The translations under genes were made by a program, and so were the position numbers. A stretch of 64,000 bases of DNA from Odiellus spinosus (lineage: Eukaryota > Arthropoda > Arachnida > Opiliones > Phalangiidae). Under the pieces are notes generated by a model. That model had not been told where the DNA came from. It worked only from the letters and a program-made list of their open reading frames with translations, and did no database searches. Of the stretch, positions 56,601 to 64,000 are shown piece after piece; the first letter of the stretch is position 1; the number at the start of each line of letters is the position of its first letter. The stretch is from contig OY987227.1 of assembly GCA_963920705.1 (NCBI GenBank), positions 4,513,143-4,577,142 of the forward strand, read 5' to 3'.

Positions 56601-59510
56601 TACGAATTACGAGCTCTAATTTTAACGTACCTAATGTATCTGTGAATGTAAAAGTTACCGAGTTTCTTCAAAGTAAAGGTATTTTTGTCTTTCAAAAATA
56701 AATACGACAAAAGAAAACCACCCAGGAAGAAAAATGTATCGACCGAATATTGGGCACCGATAATAGTCATAAAAGGTAGGTTATTAAATTGACCCAGAAC
56801 ATCGAGCAAGTTACCTACATGAGTCAGTTAGGGTCAAGGTTAGGGTCGTGGTTAGGGTCGTATATTCAAACATATCAAGAACAGATTTAACACAAGAATA
56901 TGGAACCGTACGCTATAGCTCTAGTCAGAAGCCGATGAAACCCTCCTTTGAAATCTACTACTCTAATGTTCCATATAGTGCTCCTCTCTGTATGGGTAAT
57001 ATTCCCAATTTTACGAGATCGGAGGGGTCCTACTTCATACCCCCCTGTCTAAGGAAAATTGGAAATTCTCTATCTCCACAAACGACGACGTTTTTTTGAT
57101 GAACTCCAAGGCTGCTAGAGATATTCGCTCGACGAACTCCCGCTCCGAAAATAACTACCGTTAAGAGGCGTACGAATCGTGCTTTTTTAAACTAACCCAT
57201 TCAGAGAGGGGTAGACAAGACCCGGGAGTAATATACTTCAAAGGAGGGTTCATCGGCTTCTGCTCTAGTGTAACGCTTGTCACGAACGGAAGGAGCTTAC
57301 TAGATTTGACATTATATGCGTTATGATTTTCACCCTATCACGAGCTTTCGAGGACCGCGACAGTCAGCTAACTCTGCCGCCAGCGCCTATCCCCGCAGCC
57401 TGATACCCCCCCCCCCGCACTTATCGTAGAAAACCGCCAACCGCTTCCTGTGCACGTGACATGAGGCGCGGCGTAAGACCCCCATATGCTCCGCCCGATT
57501 GTGACTAGCGCGCCGACAGAGGTATAGCTCTTCCATATTCTTGTGTTAAATCTATTCTTGAACATATTTAAATGATATTACCAACTATCCCAGCACGGAA
57601 CACGTAAGTATGTCCCAAAATAATCCAAGTCATACTGATAAATCGAATTCCGTGGATGCAATTCAATTGGCCAGGTTTAATTGACGTGTCCAATAAGGAT
57701 TCGCCGTTTTTCCAAACTGAGAAACACATCAAAAACTCTCCAACTATCGCGTAATTAGATTAACTTACGTCTTTAAAATTAAAAACTTTACGGAAACTTA
57801 CTCCAAGTTTTTTTTCTATCAACGACCACTTGTTGCTTATCGTTGATTGGCTGAGAATTATTTTTGAATGAAGCCTCTCCATTGGTCAATTTTTCCGACG
57901 ACTTTGAACATGAATAGTATCTTACATAGGCGTCATATCCGGTTCCGACCAAAAGCAAAGCGGTTACGATTGAAACCAAGACACTGCGAAAAATGAAAGT
58001 GTTAAAAATTTGAAATTATAGTATTTTAAGAAGGAATTGTGCTCATAAACGTACATAAATACGACAGATGCGGTATTCAATGGAGTAAATTCGGGCAAAC
58101 ATTTGACACTTATGTCTGGTAATGTCTTTACTAAGTTTTTCATATTTGAAATTTTATCTGCCCAATTATTTGGAATTAAGTTTTCTCGTGTAAGAACAAT
58201 TAGATATGGATGGTGCAGATCTTACTTAAATAGTTAGTGATGTTTAAATCATTTAAATCAGCAGTATCGCAACTGTTAGGGACGCAAATGGCTGTTTCAA
58301 TCGCCATACTAAACTATAATCATTTAAAAAAATTAATAATTAAAATTAATTTCCACGAAAGGTTTATACATTTTTAAACTTAATTGTCGCGATACAGAAT
58401 CTTCCTTTGAATCCCGATGGAAACAGATTGGTCTTGGGTGCTTCGAAACTGAGACATTGATCGTAATTACCAGTCCAAAAAGAATTACCCCTTAGAATAC
58501 CACTAGCGGGTTTTCCGTAAGAATCAATAACTGTTAAGAAATACATTGTGACTCCGTTAATTATTGTTACTTTGGCTAGAGCTCGGAATTTGTATAATTT
58601 TGTTAATAAAATAAGAACATCGTGAATGCCAATCAGATATTATTCGTTTGCTAAAAATATCCATTTCTTATTCGAGTTAACTTATCTGAATGTATTCGTA
58701 CTCAATTGTTATAGTAAATTATTACGTTATACTAGTTATTCATTCGGAAATGAACATTTGGAACTCGAGTTTCTTTGCAGATTTTAACCGAAATTGAGAT
58801 CTTGAATCTAGAATGTTGTAATTTAGTCGGTTCCTTTCAATTTAGATTAAAATTATTATATTTCATTCTACACGAAATTTTGAGAAACGTCATATTTTTA
58901 TCTTCGCATTATCCGTTTGATTAAACGCTTAATTTGTTTATTAATCAAGCTTAAAATTTTATCTCCATATAATCGTATCAATTTGATATATCTGTTTATA
59001 TAATTTGCGGTTTTATATTAACCTACAAATTTATCAGAGATTAAAATATCTGAAAAAATAGCCTAATTATCAATAGATATCCTGAGTTACTCATTATTCG
59101 ATTCCGAGCTCTAACATTGGTACTGAAAAGTTTGGTTTCTTACGTGGTATTGCCCATTCTTGAGTCAATGAGGACCCTAAGTTCTTGAGATCGTTTCCGC
59201 AGCGCGTGCTATTAGTCGAACTGGTACTACGATTGCCAAGATACCTGCCGCCGAATTTCCACAAAGGTAATACCGAGTTTAGCTCGGGGAAACGTAGAAC
59301 CAATTCTTCAAAGTTTTTTTCTTTCTCGCTTATTTCTTCCAATATTTGTCGGGGATTAAATTCCTCATAAGAATCGTACACAAGTTTGTTAAATTTATCA
59401 TCATTATTACTAAAATTATTGTTCAAAACTTCGTCGGCGTGAATGAATCTTAACACGTAGCAGACGATTAATATAGCGACGCTGACTGCTTCTTTAAATA
59501 TTCCACTCAT
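44616..59510 (-). CDS. NRF-6-like membrane acyltransferase-3 family protein
   Basis: Fourteen exons in 5' to 3' order: 59510-59144, 58530-58370, 58313-58226, 58157-58055, 57983-57802, 57743-57582, 56814-56631, 47735-47570, 47483-47404, 46972-46844, 46770-46683, 46255-46081, 45610-45468, 44735-44616. The phases join to 715 residues, usual for the family. A signal peptide (about 1-25, hydrophobic core VAILIVCYVL) is followed by the extracellular NRF domain with conserved Cys (CGNDL, GNYDQCL, GRFCIA, CVPNSCD) and then a multi-pass acyltransferase-3 domain. Family marks seen are IHGIRFISMTWIILGHTY, VDTFFFLGGFLL, SWYLSNDMQFYIISP, IGPYLIGCLLGY and TYCAYLVHPM. In C. elegans the family acts in uptake or transport of lipids and drugs; the insect role and substrate are not known from sequence. 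Intron 7 (47736-56630) is inflated by nested HL elements. Confidence 0.92.
44815..45245. repeat. Dispersed repeat R4, copy 2
   Basis: It is homologous to 12925-13200 through the CCCGTTGCTATGGGAAACG, TCGTCATAGCTTAG and CTCTTAACAGATC blocks, with an extra ~90-bp segment. It lies in the last intron of the NRF-6-like gene, on the coding gene's opposite strand. The open frame from 45153 that follows it has no recognisable domain. Confidence 0.7.
45660..45840. repeat. R3 dispersed repeat, diverged copy
   Basis: It starts TTAGGCTGTCAAGG and holds TTTTCGGAAAGATCGTTAAA, as in the copies at 26401 and 29370. It has been shortened in the middle. Confidence 0.6.
45944..46049. mobile_element. 106-bp MITE, CAGGGACGGAAATAAG ends
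   Basis: The left CAGGGACGGAAATAAG and right CTTATTTCCGCCCCTG are inverted with one mismatch. Flanks ATTGGTAA and ATTAGAAA agree in six of eight positions, compatible with an aged 8-bp hAT-type duplication. It lies in an intron of the NRF-6-like gene, 31 bp from the exon at 46081. Confidence 0.75.
46980..47395. repeat. Low-complexity AATTATTAATTA tract
   Basis: About 400 bp built almost only of ATTAAT, TTTTTA and AATTATTA strings fill the intron between the exons at 46972 and 47404. There is no unit of fixed length. Replication slippage is the likely origin. Confidence 0.85.
47846..50652 (-). mobile_element. HL element X, 3' part (inverted relative to A and B)
   Basis: On the minus strand this matches copy B to its 3' end, including the complete hairpin (47846-47876), the ~57-bp internal duplication (about 48950-49010) and the ~20-bp block near 49255 that copy A lacks. 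It stops at the point equivalent to about 5235 in A, where another HL insertion begins. Its 5' part resumes at 54508-56230. Confidence 0.85.
50653..53620 (-). mobile_element. Divergent HL element D, inserted in X
   Basis: It ends with its own hairpin (ACCTCCCCGACTGAACTTTAG...) next to a 12-bp minisatellite (about 50700-50760), followed by a recognisable but clearly diverged HL body: shared blocks GGACGTCTCCCATTGCA, CGTGATTGGATCTC and TTGGTCTACAAATACTCTA. The 5' end does not show ACAAGTTGGG but abuts the GGCATTAA of the next HL piece. It holds a nested foldback at 52160-52603. Confidence 0.75.
52160..52603. mobile_element. Foldback MITE inside D with a 20-bp tandem array
   Basis: Ends GGATACACACAGACCTGTTT and the reverse complement of AAATAGGTCTGTGTGAATCC are inverted; the flanking HL sequence is continuous with other copies once this block is taken out. 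Its centre (about 52290-52511) is some eleven copies of a 20-bp unit, CGTGATTCCGAATCGATTCG, each containing the palindrome GAATCGATTC. Confidence 0.85.
53621..54507 (-). mobile_element. HL 5' fragment C', ending at GGCATTAA
   Basis: On the minus strand it begins CAAGTTGGGAAACCAAAATA with the ACCTCCCCGAC subterminal motif and a CCTAACCTAACC string, then skips about 1 kb relative to A and stops at GGCATTAA (53621-53628). It is either the 5' end of the inserted element whose 3' half is D, or a separate fragment. Confidence 0.7.
54508..56230 (-). mobile_element. HL element X, 5' part
   Basis: On the minus strand it matches A from ACAAGTTGGGAAACC (A 3505) to GGCATTAA (A about 5235). Diagnostic positions, such as CCATACCGTTAG and the shortened CTTTCTTGTGAAAGCCG, are closer to B than to A. 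Together with 47846-50652 it makes one complete HL element of about 4.5 kb, interrupted by 3855 bp. Confidence 0.8.
56828..56866. repeat. Short GGTTAGGGTC tandem
   Basis: About four copies of a TAGGGTCGTGGT-like 10-14-bp unit lie next to the exon at 56631-56814, just upstream of its acceptor. Confidence 0.6.
56876..57560. mobile_element. MITE (family of 24254-24600), second copy, with nested MITE
   Basis: Ends CAAGAACAGATTTAACACAA and the inverse of TTGTGTTAAATCTATTCTTG correspond to the first copy. The flanks are both AACATAT (56869-56875 and 57561-57567), a perfect 7-bp duplication. It fills most of the intron between the exons at 56814 and 57582. Confidence 0.9.
56926..57262. mobile_element. 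Nested 337-bp MITE with perfect 7-bp duplication
   Basis: Inverted ends CAGAAGCCGATGAAACCCTC and the inverse of GAGGGTTCATCGGCTTCTG lie between two copies of CTCTAGT (56919-56925 and 57263-57269). The insertion interrupts the MITE at 56876-57560, so the order of events is clear. A degenerate relative may lie at 2590-2785. Confidence 0.9.
58578..59113 (-). mobile_element. MITE, TAGAGCTCGGAAT family, complete copy
   Basis: Ends TAGAGCTCGGAAT and ATTCCGAGCTCTA are both intact over 536 bp. This is the best full-length copy in the window. It lies in intron 1 of the NRF-6-like gene. There is no coding capacity. Confidence 0.88.
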
Positions 59511-59599
59511 TTTAACGTTGAATTCTGTTAATTTGCCAATGATTAATTTTACATTACGACCCTACACTATTAATTTGAAAAGTCCGTACGTGGGTAGGC

Positions 59600-59760
59600 C
59601 TGTAACCTTTCCTGAATGTTTCAGAAGGTTCAAGTCTGGAGAGGTCTAGAATGTGGAAAAGCCTGGAAAAGTATAGAAAAATCTAGTAAAGTCTAGAGAA
59701 ATCTAGAAAAGTCTAGAAAGATCTACATATTTCTGGAAAATTCTAGTCATGAATTTTCAG
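59600..59760. repeat. Degenerate ~10-bp TCTAGAAAAG array upstream of NRF-6-like gene
   Basis: The motif TCTAGAAAAG recurs with drift from about 59640 to 59735. Just before it, TTTCCTGAATGTTTCAGAAGG alternates TTC and GAA as heat-shock elements do. It is about 90-250 bp upstream of the start codon of the minus-strand gene, so it may be in the promoter or 5' UTR. A regulatory role is speculation. Confidence 0.5.
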
Positions 59761-61176
59761 GGGTTTTTGCTATGGTGGTGGCGGGTAATTCCGTCCGCTT
59801 TTTATAAAATCACCAAGAAAACTCTCCCAATGTTAACCGTGTCCAACTTAAGTATATCTTTTTATAAATTAAACTTTTGCGCGTATTAGAAGCTAATTTG
59901 CTTTCCATAATTTTGATTGGTTTAAAAGATACGAGACGTTTTTCAAAGTCAGTCGAGGCGGCCAATTCCGTCTGGCCTGAGTCTAATCGCCGGACAGTGG
60001 CGGGTAATACCCGTCCACCCGTAAATAAGTAGCGTCTAATTTCCGGAAAACGTCCATTTGTTAAATTCATAATATTTTACTCAGTTTCAAAGGCAACTAA
60101 AACACCCGCACAGGAAAAACCGCGCCATATTATGTTCTAAGCTTTTTTTGAAAATATTGTTACGAAACACTACCGTCCTCTAAGTTGAATTCACATTAAA
60201 ATATTTCCAGCCCTGAAAGACAGAGCAAAAAGCGGGAAAAACACGCTGTCTGGTTTGAAATTATTTAATTTTCAATCGTGAATTATTTTAGAGCTCACAA
60301 ATTCGCGTTTTAATTAGGTATTTAGAAGATAATTAACTTTAAACTCGATGTTGTTTCGAGTGGACGGAATTGGCCTCTGTGGGTAGTTTTTTCTAATCTT
60401 CGATAAATAATTAAATACGGTGGCCACCACCCTAGTTCTTAAATAAATATGGACGGATTATTTGGCCTATTGCTTTTACTGTATCCCGAGTGATAGCCCA
60501 ATTAAATGCTCCACCCTCAACGCCATCAAAACTTTATATATTCTTGGTTCTTTTGAATTGACCTTGCTGACAGAAGTGTAGTCAAAAAACCTTATTTGGT
60601 AGCCATGGATACGATCTAGTTTTGCCTAAGGGAAATAAAACAGCCTCCTCTTTCCATAGGATTTCAATGCCCCATAGAAGAGGGTTAAGGACTAAGTCGT
60701 GCACTTTACGCATTTATTTATTTACGAAATCCTGACGTTACTGCGAAGTGTAAAATTATCATTACTTGTAGGTGAATTACAAACGAGCTTTACACCGTCG
60801 ACTTTGTCAGTAACAATAATTTAAATCTCATTTGCTTTCTAAATATCTGGAATTGTATCGGTCCTACGCTTATATACTTACGAATAAAATATTTTTAATC
60901 TTGAAAGTTTAACAAAATCTAGTTTCGCTGGGCGCTTCTAAAAAGCGCATTTATAAGTAATGAAAAATATACAAGAAAATATGCTAATACCTAAATTAAT
61001 ATAATTAAATATTAATGTATAAATTCCGATAAATTCGGTCTATGTAACATACTTCAATAGAGGGCCAATTTTGGAAATAAATGAAGTTAATAAACTTTAC
61101 CGATCATATCACTTAATTATTTCTGTTTATAAAGAAATTTTAGCATTAGTGTAAAAATAAATTAAAGTTAATTTAC
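59761..61176. other. Gene-poor stretch with GGCGGGTAAT motifs
   Basis: GGTGGCGGGTAATTCCGTCC (about 59773), GTGGCGGGTAATACCCGTCC (59997) and GTGGACGGAATTGGCC (about 60361) suggest a degraded element with inverted parts. An 86-codon minus-strand frame at 59810-60070 runs through it without recognisable domains. Nothing else is seen up to 61176. Confidence 0.35.
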
Positions 61177-61257
61177 CTGATTGGATCTCAACCCAGGAGA
61201 GGTTGTTCCGTTGTTATTTACAATATTGTCAAAAGATCTCGTTGCCGTTACTCGAGG
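61177..61257 (-). CDS. Orphan exon candidate
   Basis: On the minus strand an acceptor (CTTTATTTAG) precedes 81 bp of open sequence, 27 codons (PRVTATRSFDNIVNNNG...), followed by CAG|GTAAAT. It could be an exon of a gene starting right of the window, or an untranslated first exon of the NRF-6-like gene. The protein is not recognised. Confidence 0.25.
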
Positions 61258-61606
61258 CTAAATAAAGTAGCGTGTGTGAAATTGTTATCTATATATTGAA
61301 GTTTATAATCAAATTATGGCGTAATCTCTGGCAACCGCGAGTATAATCTCTGAAATCAAGATCATCTATACGTCACAATCACGAGGAGCTAACAAATTTC
61401 CCTTAAAGTTTTACCGATATGCAAATTAGTAATACCCAATCGCGGACTGTCATTTTAAAGGAAATAGAACCTTCAAGACCTTCTTTACGAAAAGATCCCA
61501 GCATAATTTTAGGTTTAATTGTATGTTGGATTTCGTCTTGAAAAAATATATTGTTGTAATAAATTAAACTATAATCGAATGACTAGTTGCCCTAACTTTG
61601 TTTTAG

Positions 61607-61659
61607 AAAATGATGACTGGGGCAGTCTAGCCGCTCAACCTCTTTATAAGCTTGGTCAG
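61607..61659 (+). CDS. Orphan exon candidate
   Basis: A good acceptor (CTTTGTTTTAG) and a good donor (CAG|GTATGT) bound 53 bp that read NDDWGSLAAQPLYKLGQ in one frame. It is a short plus-strand exon candidate with no visible partner exon. The match of both borders to consensus is the only evidence. Confidence 0.2.
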
Positions 61660-62214
61660 GTATGTCAGTGAGATCGTTTGTCAACGCTGTCATTATTAAG
61701 TTCCAGGGTCAGTAGTCAGTTAAAGTAGACCAAATCTCACTCGATTTGGACGTCGCCCCGTCAAATCGACAGCGCCAACCTCGCTACTTTAATCACAATT
61801 GAAAAAAATTCCGAGGCTGTTTAATAACACGAGTGTAAATAGTAAAAATCACTTAATTTGGTCAAAAATAGTCCAAATTTGGAAACAGGGCTCCCAGAGT
61901 ACTTATAATACCTGTAATTACTGCCGTATTCTGCAAATTTCCTTCCCCAAGTGAGGCCCAACCTCTTCTCCTCAGATTCGTTAGCCATCAATTGCGTCAC
62001 ATTCTCCTAGGGTTTTAAACTGGTTATGACATAATTAACCTAAGTCGTTTCATTCGATGATTTTACATGAAATCGCCGTTATGTCCAAGTAACGCGAGCT
62101 TTAGGCCTAATGTTTTTCCAAAATTAAATTCCTTTTCAAACTACTCTTGCTGGCTTTATTTTAAACATTCCCTCGCTATAGCAAACCACCAAACCAGCTT
62201 TTAAATTTGACAGA
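61660..62214. other. Nothing firm recognised
   Basis: It contains AATTTGGTCAAAAATAGTCC at about 61857, a solo arm of the foldback at 24822-25021. No exon was found. Confidence 0.4.
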
Positions 62215-62737
62215 TAGAGCTCGGGATCGAATATTATTGATAACTAGGTTTTTTCAGATATTTAAATCTCGGATAAATTGTTTGTAATATAAAACCAAAA
62301 ATCATATAAACAGACGTGTGTCAAATGGATAAGAATCATCCTGAGGTATTGTTAAGCTTGATTTATAAACAAATTACGAGTTTATTAAAACGGATAATGC
62401 GATGATAAAAATATCAGGTTTCTCAAAATTCGTATAAAATGAAATAAAATATTTATATTTTAATCTAATTTGAATGGAACCGACTAGATCTCAATTCGGA
62501 TTAAAATCCGTGAAGATACTTCAATTGAGTCTCATATTTTCTTATCGGCGAATGAATAACTCGTATAACTAGGAATGAAACGTTTGCCGTACATTCATGA
62601 ATGTACGGCAGATATGTATCTGCAGATACCTTAACTCGAGTAAGAAACGAATATATTTTTCTCGAACTTATAATATCTAAATGACATTCACGATGGTCTT
62701 TTTCAACTAACAAAAGATCTACGAATTCCGAGAGCTT
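62215..62737. mobile_element. MITE, TAGAGCTCGGAAT family
   Basis: It begins TAGAGCTCGGGATCG and ends CGAATTCCGAGAGCT, with the usual body (TCGGATAAATTGTTTGTAAT, AACAGACGTGTGTCAAATGG). A CATTCATGAATG palindrome within a small duplication lies near 62590. The copy is of near full length. Confidence 0.85.
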
Positions 62738-63123
62738 TCTAAAAACAAAAGGGTTGTATTCCCTTTAATGTTTGTTTTAAAAATATTTAAAGTATATCGC
62801 GCGTGAGCCGTGACTGAAACGGATGAGATTTTAAAAAATGAAATCGCTCAATCGCGGCATTTGATCGTTTCATGTAATCGCGGATGGAATATTCGTCATC
62901 TTCGATAATTTCATTTGTTCGCGAATACGTGAGAAATACGTAATATTTTTAGTAGAAAGGATAACGTATCATTATTCTTCATTGGAGCATCAGAATATAT
63001 AAATACACTAATCTAGGCAATTACAATATGAATCTGATTCATAGATATACGAAAATGAAAAATATATATGATAAAGATAAGTAGATCATTAGATTATGGA
63101 TTCCCAAGGTTATTAGGCCCGCC

Positions 63124-63154
<31 letters not shown>

Positions 63155-63166
63155 AGTGTTAATAAA
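62738..63166. other. AT-rich spacer with 25-bp poly-A
   Basis: No gene was seen. A run of 25 A residues is at 63124-63148, close to the start of the next HL element. Confidence 0.5.
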
Positions 63167-64000
63167 GACAAGTTGGGAAACCAAAGTTTTACCTCCCCGA
63201 CGACGCAACCTAACCTAACCCTATCTTAAATAAAAAAGAATAGAAATGTGTATATACGTAGGGTAAATGAAGAGGAAGAGTAGAATGACCAGCGTTCTTT
63301 TGATTCACCGTTCTTGACTTCCCCTCTATGTTACAGGGTATAAATATTTTTCTCGTTACCCTTAAGTAGTCAGAGAATTAAAAACGGTGGAATGAAGTAA
63401 TTAATATGTTACGCGCTAGGTAGTAGGAACACACAAATTATATTGTTTATTTTCAATGTAAATATGGGGAACACAAATTCTCTCAATATAAATAAATCCA
63501 TCTGAATTATTTGGGTGTCCTGCGCGATAATCTTTGATAAAGACAACGACTCCGATTGGGATGTCACGATAAAGAGAAATCAAAACGACGAAGATTCTGT
63601 AGCAGGTTCCTCTTGGACAAACCTAAGAAATGTTCTAGACTGAAAGCTCCATTTACAACCCTTCCTCGGTAGATGATTAGCAAATACTTCCGGTAGAGTT
63701 TTCGTTTGCACTTCATGTATGAAGACCATAGCTGATGTTTTCATCATTCGAGTAATCCCAGTTATTGGAAGAGTCCAACGATGGGGATAACATTAAAATC
63801 GACTTGTTCGAGGCATAACTAAATAACCATTTCTTATTCTTCCAACCAATTTTAAATGAAAGATCAAAGTTCAAACGTGGGCCTTTTCCAAGTTTTATTA
63901 AAAAATACTAAGTCTAAGTTGACCCTTACAAGTGTTAGTTTGGTACTTAGCTACTTTTGGTCATGGCCAAATTCGTAATGCTATTTTATAGGATTTGGTC
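63167..64000 (+). mobile_element. HL element copy G, 5' part, cut by window end
   Basis: It begins ACAAGTTGGGAAACCAAAG with ACCTCCCCGAC and CCTAACCTAACCC and follows copy A (from 3505) with clear divergence, sharing CCATTTACAACCC, CGGTAGATGAT and ATCCCAGT(C/T)ATTGGAAGA. As a divergent copy with an intact 5' end it supports ACAAGTTGGG as the true 5' terminus of the family. Confidence 0.75.

Larger units (their letters stand above)
47794..56618. mobile_element. MITE, TAGAGCTCGGAAT family, split by 8.4 kb of HL elements
   Basis: The left part 47794-47845 (TAGAGCTCGGAATCAGATAA) and the right part 56231-56618 (ending TACGAATTACGAGCTCTA) are one MITE. The insertion point is inside its T run: other copies read AACTAGGTTTTTT followed by CAGATATTTTAAT there. 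This gives a clear empty site for the HL cluster and places the HL insertions after this MITE. Confidence 0.85.

Noticed and set aside
1-64000. CRISPR arrays, bacterial operons or riboswitches
   Set aside because: Genes are interrupted by spliceosomal introns and the tandem arrays lack repeat-spacer structure; the DNA is eukaryotic.
1-64000. Retrovirus-like, LTR, Polinton or other virus-like elements
   Set aside because: No reverse transcriptase, integrase, capsid or envelope frames and no long terminal direct repeats were recognised in the window.

Overview
The window looks like a stretch of arthropod (most probably insect) nuclear DNA. It is AT-rich. Its three genes are split into many short exons by GT-AG introns, and it is crowded with foldback elements, MITEs, minisatellites and interstitial CCTAACC/TTAGG-type strings. 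All coordinates come from reading the sequence by eye. No database search was run, and exon boundaries are splice-consensus and frame-consistent predictions.

Layout. (1) Positions 1-2.4 kb hold a 100-bp satellite and a 1.45-kb foldback element. (2) Positions 2820-17092 (+) carry the last eight exons of a GMC (FAD-dependent) oxidoreductase of the insect glucose-dehydrogenase-like type. Its N-terminal FAD-binding exons are not in the window. Intron 3 is about 9.9 kb long because it holds two head-to-tail copies of a non-coding repeat, here called HL. (3) Positions 17.1-19.5 kb are a convergent intergenic gap with a 23-bp minisatellite and CCTAACC strings. (4) Positions 19524-36104 (-) carry a complete 16-exon acyl-CoA synthetase of the ACSS3 (short-chain, propionyl-CoA synthetase-like) family, 647 residues, with an altered acyl pocket. 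Its introns hold at least eight foldback or MITE insertions. (5) Positions 36.1-44.6 kb are intergenic, with old repeats, a GC-richer patch and a 26-bp minisatellite. (6) Positions 44616-59510 (-) carry a complete 14-exon membrane protein of the 'nose resistant to fluoxetine' (NRF-6) / acyltransferase-3 family, 715 residues. Its 8.9-kb intron 7 holds HL copies again, now inverted and nested. (7) Positions 59.5-64 kb are mostly gene-poor, with two orphan exon candidates, a MITE and the start of another HL copy.

The genes do not form a pathway. They are three unrelated metabolic or membrane genes. The most interesting material is the repeat biology. The HL family has asymmetric ends resembling those of Helentron-type rolling-circle elements, a 3' hairpin, an internal 8-bp minisatellite and three consecutive palindromes, one of which shows a compensatory base change between divergent copies. 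Two composite loci have motif arrays in inverted orientation around CCTAACC cores. MITE families leave 7-bp target duplications. No retroviral, LTR, Polinton or other virus-like element and no toxin fossil was recognised.
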